Below, piece after piece: positions 1 to 6,653 of a stretch of 10,406 nt of DNA. Location: assembly GCA_900551975.1 (NCBI GenBank), contig URYA01000044.1, forward strand, positions 1 to 10,406. The letters are read 5' to 3'. The notes under the pieces are model-generated. The model saw nothing but the letters and a program-made list of their open reading frames with translations. It was not told the DNA's origin and ran no database searches. A program made the position numbers and the translations under genes. Every line of letters starts with the position of its first letter. The first letter of the stretch is position 1. This stretch comes from an uncultured Collinsella sp. (GTDB lineage: Bacteria; Actinomycetota; Coriobacteriia; Coriobacteriales; Coriobacteriaceae).

Positions 1-221
1 CGAGTCAGGACTGTCCGAGCAGGCGACCTTATATATTTGCCCTCCCCGGGGCTCCCGCACAACGGGACCTCAGTTGGGTTCTATCCCGGTTGCAGTTGCT
101 TCGCTCCTGCACCACTTGGCTGATGCGGCGATTTGGCGTTGGATCGGTTCTTTCTGATATATGCTGGTTGCGGCTCTTCTTTTGGGAGGAGTCGCTTTTT
201 TTGTTGTGAGGGAGATGGCCC
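1..221. other. 5' flank without a recognisable gene
   Basis: No known gene or RNA family is recognised here. One forward frame is open from base 1 to a TGA at 121-123, so the tail of an upstream protein cannot be excluded, but its translation matches nothing I know and is rich in Pro, Gly and Cys. A small possible hairpin pairs CGGGA (63-67) with TCCCG (84-88). The only clear signal is the ribosome-binding site GAGGGAG at 208-214 that serves the methyltransferase. The region just before it is T-rich. Confidence 0.4.
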
Positions 222-1109
222 GTGGCTGATGATTTGATTCGTTCTGAGCTGCTTTCTGCGGATTGGAATGGCGAATGGATGCGCTTGCAAGCTGCTCGGC
301 GGCGGGCTGATGATTCTTTTGAGTGGGATAAAAGGGCTCGGCATTTTCGGCCGTTGGAGACTGCCCCTTATGCTCGGGATTTTATAAAGCTGTTGGCGCT
401 TGAGCCCGGCGAGTCGGTGCTCGATATGGGGTGTGGGGCTGGGTCGATTGCTATTCCGCTTGCTCAGGCTGGGCATTCCGTGATTGCTGCCGACTTCTCT
501 CCTGCTATGTTGGGCACGCTTGATGCCGGAATTGAGTATTACGGGCTCGAGGATCTTATTACGCCGCTTGAGCTTGCTTGGGATGATGATTGGGATTTGG
601 TTGGCCCGGTCACGAAAGCGGTAGATGTTGCCTTTGCCAGTCGGTCGGTTACGACGACCAATCTAAAAGGTGCGCTTGCCAAGCTTGATCGTACGGCTCG
701 TCGGCGTTGTGCTGTCACGATGGTCGCCAACTCCAGCCCGCGCTATGACCTGCACCTGATGAACGCCATCGGCGCCTCGGTTACCTACAGTAATGGCTTT
801 GTGTATGCCTTTAACATCCTCATTCAGATGGGTGCCCTGCCGCAGGTTACGTACTTTGAATCGCCCCGTCGCGACACCTTCGATAGCCTTGAGGCGGGCG
901 TAGCAGATTTTTCCCGTATGCTCGAGCATGGCAACGAGGATAAGATCGACCGCCTGCGCGACTACATCGCTCAACACATGATTGAGAATCCCCGTGCCGG
1001 CGAGCCGGGCTCCAAGGGCGTGCCGCAGGGACGCTACATGCTCGACCACGTCCGCAAGGTCCGTTGGGCGTTTATTGCATGGGAGCCGGTCTCTGCGCCC
1101 AGCTCATAG
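222..1109 (+). CDS. Class I SAM-dependent methyltransferase
   Basis: This 295-residue cytosolic protein has a Rossmann-type AdoMet-binding domain. Motif I is VLDMGCGAGSIAIPLA at residues 66-81, and the acidic end of strand beta-2 is D91 in VIAADFSPAML. An N-terminal WDKRARHF segment (35-42) resembles the lead-in seen in many small-molecule methyltransferases. The GTG start at 222 follows GAGGGAG by 7 bases; an ATG at 215 is out of frame. No signal peptide or membrane segment is seen. The substrate cannot be told from the sequence: the C-terminal half (about 165-295), where specificity should lie, carries no motif I recognise. The gene stands 158 bases upstream of yhbY in the same direction, with no terminator between. 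Codon choice changes sharply near base 720: by hand count, Ala is GCT in 15 of 25 codons before and 1 of 12 after, and Asp is GAT in 16 of 17 before and 3 of 8 after. Confidence 0.85.
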   Translation: MADDLIRSELLSADWNGEWMRLQAARRRADDSFEWDKRARHFRPLETAPYARDFIKLLALEPGESVLDMGCGAGSIAIPLAQAGHSVIAADFSPAMLGTLDAGIEYYGLEDLITPLELAWDDDWDLVGPVTKAVDVAFASRSVTTTNLKGALAKLDRTARRRCAVTMVANSSPRYDLHLMNAIGASVTYSNGFVYAFNILIQMGALPQVTYFESPRRDTFDSLEAGVADFSRMLEHGNEDKIDRLRDYIAQHMIENPRAGEPGSKGVPQGRYMLDHVRKVRWAFIAWEPVSAPSS

Positions 1110-1201
1110 CCTGTTCGCAGCCCGCACTGCCCACTCACTCGGCATCCGCATTCTTTTTGAACTGGGCAAACGCGCTCCACACCGCGCCGTTCCTGCGCTA
1201 T

Positions 1202-1241
1202 CGTGGGACAGCTCACGTAGATTAAGGCCCCGTCGCGGGGC
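1202..1241 (+). other. Two tandem hairpins in the yhbY leader
   Basis: The first stem pairs CGTGGG (1202-1207) with CTCACG (1212-1217), with one G-U pair and an ACAG loop. The second pairs GCCCCG (1227-1232) with CGGGGC (1236-1241) around a TCG loop. Neither is followed by a T-run, so they are not ordinary intrinsic terminators. They lie 26 to 66 bases before the yhbY start and may structure its mRNA leader. Short GC-rich palindromes also arise by chance in such a genome. Confidence 0.35.
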
Positions 1242-1267
1242 GCCCCATACATAGAAAGCGAGAACCC

Positions 1268-1567
1268 ATGGCACTGACAGGAGCCCAGGTCAAGCAGCTT
1301 CGCAGCATGGCCCATCACCTCAACCCCGCCATCATCATCGGCAAGTCCGATGTCAACGAGGGCACCGTCGAGCAGACGGTCGCCTACCTGGAGAAGCACG
1401 AGCTCGTTAAGTGCTCTGTGCTGGACGGCTCCAGCCTTTCTGCCCGCGAGGCCGCCGAGGAGCTCGCCGAGCGCTGCCACGCCGAGGTCGTCCAGGTTAT
1501 CGGCCGCAAGTTCTCGCTGTATCGCGAGTCCTCGCGCAAGGATATCGAGAAGATCAAGCTCGTCTAA
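1268..1567 (+). CDS. yhbY: YhbY-family ribosome assembly RNA-binding protein (CRM domain)
   Basis: This 99-residue protein fills a single CRM domain, the usual size of bacterial YhbY. The opening LTGAQVKQLRSMAHHLNP (3-20) and the IIIGKSD loop (22-28), corresponding to the conserved RNA-binding loop, are typical. So are the helix EEAAEELAER-like segment (about 61-69) and the closing VVQVIGRKFSLYR (74-86). Family members bind pre-50S ribosomal particles and are thought to assist large-subunit maturation. The ATG at 1268 fits the family start; its upstream sequence GAAAGCGAGAACCC holds only a weak Shine-Dalgarno match. A strong intrinsic terminator starts 38 bases past the stop. The gene faces the convergent regulator at 1637-4636. 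The family assignment is firm; the exact step in assembly is inferred from E. coli and plant CRM homologues. Confidence 0.93.
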   Translation: MALTGAQVKQLRSMAHHLNPAIIIGKSDVNEGTVEQTVAYLEKHELVKCSVLDGSSLSAREAAEELAERCHAEVVQVIGRKFSLYRESSRKDIEKIKLV

Positions 1568-1604
1568 GAGCCAATGATCCGGCGAGCCAACACATAGCAA
1601 GCTC

Positions 1605-1638
1605 ACGGGTGCCCAAGTACTTCGGGCACCCGTTTTTT
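1605..1638 (+). terminator. Intrinsic terminator of yhbY
   Basis: A perfect 10-bp stem, ACGGGTGCCC (1605-1614) with GGGCACCCGT (1624-1633), encloses a 9-base loop and runs into six Ts at 1633-1638. The T-run overlaps the stop codon (1637-1639, TAA on the minus strand) of the convergent regulator gene. On the minus strand the hairpin has no U-tract after it, so it looks one-sided. Confidence 0.92.
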
Positions 1639-4636
1639 ATCGCTCGACCAGCACGCGATTGAGCCGCCCCTCCACCAAGCGCTCGTACAGACGCCGCGTC
1701 TCGGGCTCGGGCACGCCATTGACCTGCTCCCTCAGATGGTGCATATGCCCGCTGTATAGCTCGACGATATCGCGCCGCCGCCCCGCCGCACTGTAGACGC
1801 GCATGGCGCAGCGCACCATATCCTCGCGCGCCGTTTCCTGTCGAAGCCCCGACTCCGCCAGCCAAATCGCCGACTGCAGATCGTTTTCTTCTAGAGCAGC
1901 ATTTGCTCCCTTAATCATGCAATCGATGTACTTTGACTGCATAATGCGTCGCATACGCAAAAAGTAGGTGGGATTACAGCCATTGGGAACATACAGCGGT
2001 CCGGCATAAAGCTGCTCAATCTTAAGGCACAGCTCAACTAAATGGGGCCCGCGCGCACCCGTGCGATTTCCCAAAACCTCGCGGCTTATCTGATCAAACA
2101 GCCGTACATCGGTCTTGACGTAGTCGCCGTTGAGTCCGATGCATTCATTTTGGATGAGCACACACGACTTGCCATCCGGCGTCGGCCCCAAAGCCGACCG
2201 CAAGCGCGATATCGTCGAGTACAGGTTGTTGCGGGCGCTATTGAACTCGGCATGGGGCCACAGCTCCATGGCCAGCGTCTCACGATCGACGAGCGCATCC
2301 ATGCCCAGCGCAAGCCGCTCGGCAAGTGTCGCCGCCTTCTTGCGGCGCCACATTTTGTCCGTGATGGGAAACCCGTCGCGCTCGGCGCGAAACGCACCAA
2401 ACATGCGAATCTCGATATGGTCGATGGTATCAACGGCTTCAACCTCGCCGGCCTGGAATAGGCGCTCGCCCTCCCCTTCCAAATCGTCACGCAGCGAGTA
2501 CCGCGACAGCTCGCGCACGGGAAGCTTCTTGCGTATCCTGGTCGCCGGCTCGCCCAGACAATGCATGGCAAGGCGCGCAAAGAGCCGATACGATGGCTCT
2601 AGAATCCCCGTACGGTTCATGGACATCCAGGCCGCAAGGTCGCTGTCTCGGCCCGCACAGGCCAAATGCAGCGCCACCATCCAGGCTTCTGCGCCACCAA
2701 CCTGCGTCTGGCTTATATCGAGCAACTCCGCTTCCTCGCGCACCGAAACCATCGAGGTGTTACGCAGATATGCCGCGCGCTCCAGCAGCAATGCGTTATC
2801 GCGCATATACGCAATCGACTCCTCGGCAAGTTTGAGCACTTGGACCGCACGGAACTTTGCATTAACCGGCCGTCCCTCTGCCAGCGACTGCCAGCCTTCT
2901 AGCAACAGGCCAAACAGCTGAATCTGGTTGTCGCGCATGCGCACGGCAAAACGATCGAGCTCGTTGAACGCCGCGTCGTCGGTTACCGGCAAGCCGGAAA
3001 GGAGCCGCCGTGCCGCCAACACCATGCGCACCCAGATAGCCATCGCCTTAAGCCCACGTACGTCGAGCGCCTCCCGCACCACCGCCATCTCGTCGTCGCG
3101 CTCGTCGGTTCCCGCAAACGACCCGTCAAAGAGCTCCACCAGCATGCTATCGGCCCGTATAACAATCCCCGCGATGTCGAGCTCGCAGTCGTAGGCCTTG
3201 CTCGTTTTGAGCTGCTGTAGAACGCCGCCGTCATCTCCCCGTTCGGTCAGGCATCGCTTGACCTCGATATGCGCGGACAGCATATCGAGTGCGGTATGGG
3301 ATGTCTCGATTTCTGGCACGGCCAGGTTCGCAGGAAGCCCAAGCCCGTTGTCCCCATAGCAAACAGCCGTCAGCGTCTGGGCCACCCTCCATGAAACAGG
3401 GTCTATTTCGCAGGCCGCCCGTTCGCCCCCGCGCTCGATGACCGATGCCATATAGCGAGCGAGCTTTGTATTGGACACGCTGACCGCTGCCAGATATACG
3501 CCGAGTGCCTCGGCAGGCGTTGGCTCTGGAGCCGGATCGTCAGCATCGATCGTGCCCAGCGCTGCTCGGCAGATATCGGCCCCGTGCCCCGTCAGAGCAA
3601 GATCGACCCCATACTGCCCAGCAAGTTCAAGGACCGCTTCACGATCCAAAAAGGCGTCCGCCAGGCCCATCGCCGCATCGCATCTACCCGCCTTAAGCAA
3701 AATCCGGGCCGCCCTCGGAACAAGTTCGGGGCGAACCTCGGCCACCAACTTACGCAAACGCAAGCGTCCGTTATCCTCCGTGCCCAGACACGTAAAACTC
3801 CGCTCGGCGGGGTCCAAGCCAAAGATCGGGTAGTCGCGTACAAAGTAGGACTGGTCGACCATCGACAGCCTCACCCCACAAGCCTCGAGTTCTGCGATAT
3901 TGCCCTCACCCATCAAAACCATGAGACATGCCACGCAAAACAGCGCATTATTGTCGAGCGAAGCCAGATCGGCAAGTGCCGCGCCATATACGTTGACAAT
4001 CTCGTTTTCGAGCAGGCCGGCTACGTCGCCTTGGCCATACAGACCCGTCTGCAATGCCGAAACGAGCTCGGGCACGCCCTGCGTGAGCTGATAAAAGTCG
4101 AGCGATGTGCTGATCGAAAACGCCGATGTCCACGCCGAATACTCATAGGCATGCACCTTGAGCATCTGCGCATTGATCTTAACCGAATCGCCCAGCCCAT
4201 GAATCAGCTGACGATTTGAAGGACGGCAGGAGATAAATACCCCTATCCCCATAGCGCGCAGGCCGCGAATCCTGCCGATGAGGTCTTCGGTATCGTGCTG
4301 ATCGAGGTTTGGCACATTATCAATCGCGATAAGGGAGTGCGGTTTGTCTTTGAGTTCTTCGGTAACCACCTCGAGCTGCATAAACACCTCGCGCCCAGTG
4401 GCGCGATCGGCCTCGATAATCCGCACGGGGCCTCGCGTCGGATCGCATTTAACCTCATGGGTGTACTGCAGCAGCACCGAGGTCTTCCCAAACCCGTCGG
4501 GCGCATAAAGAACCACGATGCCGGCCTTTCGGCCCTTGGCGATAAGCTCATTCATCAAGCGTTCGCGTCGCACCATATAGCCTCCGCCCAGCGGCATCAG
4601 CTCGAGGTCGTCTATACCGCTCAAATCGTTCACCAT
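1637..4636 (-). CDS. Large STAND-type ATPase transcriptional regulator with C-terminal SARP-like wHTH and BTAD
   Basis: This 999-residue protein starts with an ATPase module. Walker A is APDGFGKTS (45-53) and Walker B is LIAID (102-106), followed by a sensor-like VFISCRPSNR (133-142), as in MalT-like STAND regulators. A long helical middle (about 200-735) lacks motifs I can name but has the Ala/Leu-rich look of TPR-like repeats. The C-terminus carries a winged-helix DNA-binding domain (about 740-840: IRMFGAFR, then MWRRKKAATLAERLAL, then LWPHAEFNSARNNLYSTISRLR) and a bacterial transcriptional activator domain (about 843-990). ATP binding and oligomerisation upon ligand sensing are known for the STAND class; ligand and target genes are unknown here. 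The ATG at 4634-4636 follows GAGGAG by 5 bases. In classical SARPs such as AfsR the DNA-binding domain is N-terminal, so this order is reversed. No terminator of its own is visible. It is probably monocistronic behind the nagB terminator. Confidence 0.85.
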   Translation of the reverse strand: MVNDLSGIDDLELMPLGGGYMVRRERLMNELIAKGRKAGIVVLYAPDGFGKTSVLLQYTHEVKCDPTRGPVRIIEADRATGREVFMQLEVVTEELKDKPHSLIAIDNVPNLDQHDTEDLIGRIRGLRAMGIGVFISCRPSNRQLIHGLGDSVKINAQMLKVHAYEYSAWTSAFSISTSLDFYQLTQGVPELVSALQTGLYGQGDVAGLLENEIVNVYGAALADLASLDNNALFCVACLMVLMGEGNIAELEACGVRLSMVDQSYFVRDYPIFGLDPAERSFTCLGTEDNGRLRLRKLVAEVRPELVPRAARILLKAGRCDAAMGLADAFLDREAVLELAGQYGVDLALTGHGADICRAALGTIDADDPAPEPTPAEALGVYLAAVSVSNTKLARYMASVIERGGERAACEIDPVSWRVAQTLTAVCYGDNGLGLPANLAVPEIETSHTALDMLSAHIEVKRCLTERGDDGGVLQQLKTSKAYDCELDIAGIVIRADSMLVELFDGSFAGTDERDDEMAVVREALDVRGLKAMAIWVRMVLAARRLLSGLPVTDDAAFNELDRFAVRMRDNQIQLFGLLLEGWQSLAEGRPVNAKFRAVQVLKLAEESIAYMRDNALLLERAAYLRNTSMVSVREEAELLDISQTQVGGAEAWMVALHLACAGRDSDLAAWMSMNRTGILEPSYRLFARLAMHCLGEPATRIRKKLPVRELSRYSLRDDLEGEGERLFQAGEVEAVDTIDHIEIRMFGAFRAERDGFPITDKMWRRKKAATLAERLALGMDALVDRETLAMELWPHAEFNSARNNLYSTISRLRSALGPTPDGKSCVLIQNECIGLNGDYVKTDVRLFDQISREVLGNRTGARGPHLVELCLKIEQLYAGPLYVPNGCNPTYFLRMRRIMQSKYIDCMIKGANAALEENDLQSAIWLAESGLRQETAREDMVRCAMRVYSAAGRRRDIVELYSGHMHHLREQVNGVPEPETRRLYERLVEGRLNRVLVER

Positions 4637-4740
4637 GCCCGCTCCTCAACTCGACCGTATGGACACTGTAGCCGCAAGACCATACAAGCCGCGCTATGAA
4701 TAGAGCGACCTTGTGTTTTAGGTTGTCTTTTGGTACGCAA

Positions 4741-4754
4741 GCGGCAAGTTTTTG
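4741..4754 (+). repeat. 14-base direct repeat, copy 1
   Basis: GCGGCAAGTTTTTG is identical to the copy at 4987-5000, 246 bases downstream. It sits 105 bases upstream of the regulator's start codon, a position suited to an operator. A role as a binding site is inference only. Confidence 0.6.
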
Positions 4755-4765
4755 TACAGCGAGGG

Positions 4766-4795
4766 CCGATTGTTATTAATCCCCCAACTAATCGG
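4766..4795. repeat. Inverted repeat upstream of the large regulator
   Basis: CCGATT (4766-4771) mirrors AATCGG (4790-4795). With one bulged base the match extends to CCGATTGTT and AACTAATCGG. The centre is AT-rich and then C-rich. It could be an operator, or a weak terminator on the plus strand because TCTTT follows, though no plus-strand gene precedes it. Confidence 0.45.
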
Positions 4796-4986
4796 TCTTT
4801 AAGCAGGTAAATGAGCTTGTCAGCTTGTCCCATCTAAGCGGCAGTGTAACGCAGATGAACAAGGTTCAGCCATGTCATTCAACTCGCCTAGCACCCGCTA
4901 CCGTCTACGACCTTCTAGTGGCATTTTTGCATAGAATCTGGTATGGAATGAATCAAGCTGTTGGACATCCGGCATTCGTCAAGCTT

Positions 4987-5000
4987 GCGGCAAGTTTTTG
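4987..5000 (+). repeat. 14-base direct repeat, copy 2
   Basis: This is the second copy of GCGGCAAGTTTTTG. Here it overlaps a small palindrome, CTTGC-G-GCAAG (4984-4994), that the first copy lacks. It lies just past the nagB terminator in the direction of nagB transcription. Confidence 0.6.
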
Positions 5001-5024
5001 GTCAAGTGGGCAAAAAGGGATAGC

Positions 5025-5051
5025 AAAAAGGCCCCCGCAAAGCGGAGGCCT
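5025..5051 (-). terminator. Intrinsic terminator of nagB
   Basis: Read on the minus strand, AGGCCTCCGC pairs with GCGGGGGCCT (plus positions 5042-5051 with 5029-5038) around a TTT loop, with one G-U pair. A T-run follows (plus A5025-A5029). It starts 33 bases past the nagB stop codon and separates nagB from the regulator gene. Confidence 0.93.
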
Positions 5052-5084
5052 TAGGCAAGGCTATGTCGAGCTGCAGGATTCGCG

Positions 5085-5813
5085 CTACTTGCAGAGCGAA
5101 AGGGCGGCCTCGTCGGCAACGACAACGCAGTTGGTGTGCAGCTGCAGGATCGAAGCCGGGCACTCGGGCGTAACCGGACCATAGCACATGTCATGCACGG
5201 CCTGAGCCTTGGCCTCGCCGTTGGCGACGACCAGGATCATGCGGGCATACATGATGGTCTGGGTACCCATGGTGTAGGCCTGACGGGGAACATCATCGAT
5301 GCTGTCGAACAGGCGGCTGTTGGCCTGAATGGTGCTCTCGGTGAGGTCGACGCAGTGCGTACCCTTGGAGAAGTGGTCATCGGGCTCGTTGAAGCCGATG
5401 TGGCCGTTGTTGCCAATGCCGAGCAGCTGCAGATCCGGGTAACCGGCAGCGGCGACGATCTTGTCGTACTCAGAGCAGGCAGCGGCGGCGTCGGGGTTGG
5501 AACCATCGGGCACATGCGTGTTGTTCAGGTCGATGTTGATGTGATCGAAGAAGTTCTCACGCATGAAATAGTGATAGCTCTGGGGATCGTCGTGCGAAAG
5601 GCCGCGATACTCGTCCAGGTTGTAGGTGCTGACCTCGGCAAAGTCGACGTCGCCCTTCTTGTACCAAGCAGCGAGCTGCTTGTAGGCACCGATCGGGGTG
5701 GAGCCGGTGGCAAGGCCCAGCACACAGTCGGGCTTGAGGATAACCTGCGCCGAGATAATATTAGCGGCCTTGCGGCTCATATCCTCGTAGTCTTTAGCTT
5801 TAATGATCTTCAT
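5085..5813 (-). CDS. nagB: Glucosamine-6-phosphate deaminase
   Basis: NagB converts glucosamine-6-phosphate to fructose-6-phosphate and ammonia, feeding amino sugars into glycolysis. The 242-residue product has the family signatures: the phosphate-binding loop ATGSTP (35-40), YNLDEY (64-69) with catalytic base D67, and GNNGHIGFNEP (134-144) with H138 and E143. Where E. coli has Asp141 this protein has N136, as I recall from short Gram-positive NagBs. It lacks the longer C-terminus that forms the allosteric site in the 266-residue E. coli enzyme, so it is probably not activated by GlcNAc-6-P. The ATG at 5811-5813 follows AAAGGA at good spacing. The reading frame continues upstream to 6164, but that extension covers hairpin-rich leader DNA and is not part of the protein. 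The gene follows crr after a 271-base gap and ends at its own terminator. Confidence 0.97.
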   Translation of the reverse strand: MKIIKAKDYEDMSRKAANIISAQVILKPDCVLGLATGSTPIGAYKQLAAWYKKGDVDFAEVSTYNLDEYRGLSHDDPQSYHYFMRENFFDHINIDLNNTHVPDGSNPDAAAACSEYDKIVAAAGYPDLQLLGIGNNGHIGFNEPDDHFSKGTHCVDLTESTIQANSRLFDSIDDVPRQAYTMGTQTIMYARMILVVANGEAKAQAVHDMCYGPVTPECPASILQLHTNCVVVADEAALSLCK

Positions 5814-5866
5814 TACGCGTCCTTTCTCGTACAAGAGAGGCAAGGCTCCCTTACAAGCACTTGCCC

Positions 5867-5901
5867 GCGGCCCGCGTCGGCCGCAACCAACGTGTGCGGC
5901 C
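5867..5901 (-). promoter_or_regulatory. Alternative hairpins in the nagB leader
   Basis: On the minus strand GGCCGCA (plus 5895-5901) pairs perfectly with TGCGGCC (5879-5885) around a 9-base loop. The same TGCGGCC arm can instead pair through GCGGCC with GGCCGC (5867-5872) around a 6-base loop. The two stems exclude each other and lie 54 to 88 bases before the nagB start. This is the geometry of a leader switch, but no known riboswitch class is recognised and no U-tract follows, so the call is tentative. Confidence 0.35.
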
Positions 5902-6010
5902 ACCAGGGCGAGGTCGCGTAATGTATGTGTCTCGTGTCTAGCCGCGTCGAGGCCCCTGCCCGTCCACGGTGACCCGAAGCTGTTTAGCCTCGGACGTTTC
6001 CCATCTTGCC

Positions 6011-6044
6011 ACGGAGGGCGTCCTCTTTCAAGGGCGCCCTCCGT
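6011..6044. repeat. 13-bp stem-loop between crr and nagB
   Basis: ACGGAGGGCGTCC (6011-6023) pairs with GGGCGCCCTCCGT (6032-6044) around an 8-base loop. As plus-strand RNA all 13 pairs form with one U-G pair. As minus-strand RNA the same site is a C-A mismatch after 10 pairs. It lies 41 bases past the crr stop. No T-run follows on either strand, so it may act as an attenuator or 3'-end protecting structure rather than a classic terminator. Confidence 0.6.
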
Positions 6045-6084
6045 AAACGTGTTTGAATTGTAGGCTAATGGCCACGTGCACTTG

Positions 6085-6582
6085 CTAGCGCTCGCGAGCA
6101 ACGATGAGCTGATCCATCTCCTCGACATGCACGCCAACGGAGCCCTTGATGCTCGAGAACTCAACGGAGTTGCACACCAAGATGGGAACCGTCACATCGT
6201 AGCCCTCGGCAGCAATTGCCTCGCGATCGAACTCAATGAGTACATCGCCCTTATGGACGATGTCGCCCACTTGCGCATGTACGGTAAAGTGCTTGCCCTC
6301 GAGCTGAACAGTGTCCAAACCAACGTGGATGAGCACGTCCAGACCATCGACCGTGTTAAGCGCAACGGCGTGTCCCGTGGGAAAAATAGCCTCGACCTTG
6401 GCATCAGCCGGTGCAATCACACGCGTTCCGGTGGGCTGAATCGCCACGCCCTGGCCCAAAAGGCCGGTGGCAAACGTCTGGTCGTTTACCTCGGAAAGCG
6501 GAATGACATCGCCCGAGATGGGAGCATCCAGCGTAAGGACTCGACCACGCATACCAAAAGACCTTAGGACTTTAGTGAACAT
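6085..6582 (-). CDS. crr: Stand-alone PTS glucose-family EIIA (EIIA-Glc/Crr-like)
   Basis: EIIA of the glucose family accepts phosphate from HPr and passes it to the EIIB domain of a sugar permease; it also serves as a reporter of sugar uptake. The 165-residue product is a single domain. The phosphorylated histidine is H86 in LIHVGLDT, and the supporting histidine is H71 in FPTGHAVAL. Their 15-residue spacing equals that of H75 and H90 in E. coli Crr. The N-terminal GDVIPLSEVND and the IEFD near 117-119 also fit. The ATG at 6580-6582 is preceded by GAGGGGGAGC; the frame can be extended 7 codons to a TTG at 6603 but that removes the ribosome-binding site. It follows glmM by 71 bases with no clear terminator, so the two are probably co-transcribed. 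No EIIB or EIIC partner lies in the window. The gene symbol rests on family similarity. Confidence 0.92.
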   Translation of the reverse strand: MFTKVLRSFGMRGRVLTLDAPISGDVIPLSEVNDQTFATGLLGQGVAIQPTGTRVIAPADAKVEAIFPTGHAVALNTVDGLDVLIHVGLDTVQLEGKHFTVHAQVGDIVHKGDVLIEFDREAIAAEGYDVTVPILVCNSVEFSSIKGSVGVHVEEMDQLIVARER

Positions 6583-6653
6583 GCTCCCCCTCGGACATAC
6601 CAATCAATCAAAATAACCTTAACAGTTTACCACTTGGCAACGGTTTTTGACCA

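Larger units (their letters stand above)
4637..5024. other. Gene-free spacer, probable control region of the large regulator
   Basis: I find no convincing gene in this stretch. It must contain the promoter of the leftward regulator, but no clean -35/-10 pair stands out. It carries two notable signals: the direct repeat GCGGCAAGTTTTTG (4741-4754 and 4987-5000) and the inverted repeat CCGATT/AATCGG (4766-4771 and 4790-4795). It is more AT-rich than the flanking genes. A forward frame starting with TTG at 4825 is open but runs through the nagB terminator and into nagB antisense, so it is not believed. Confidence 0.6.

Noticed and set aside
2130..2921. Plus-strand open frame opposite the large regulator (263 codons)
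   Set aside because: Ser/Arg-rich shadow of a gene whose domains are clear on the other strand.
4825..5184. Possible small plus-strand gene in the spacer
   Set aside because: It starts with TTG, has no ribosome-binding site, and runs through the nagB terminator and into nagB antisense.
5136..5921. Long plus-strand open frame opposite nagB (261 codons)
   Set aside because: It is antisense to a clear nagB, has a repetitive Val/Gly/Ala-rich translation typical of a mirrored GC-rich gene, and has no family motif.
5933..5946. DasR/NagR-like operator around GTGTCTAGCC upstream of nagB
   Set aside because: Only one half resembles the TGGTCTAGACCA-type site; the palindrome is not complete and no such regulator is in the window.
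5814..6164. N-terminal extension of nagB
   Set aside because: The frame is open but the extension contains leader hairpins and overlaps the 3' end of crr; the family start at 5813 has a good ribosome-binding site.
6612..6640. Promoter for the crr-like gene (TTGCCA, 17 bases, GTTATT)
   Set aside because: Spacing is right but the -10 element matches the consensus poorly; co-transcription with glmM explains expression.
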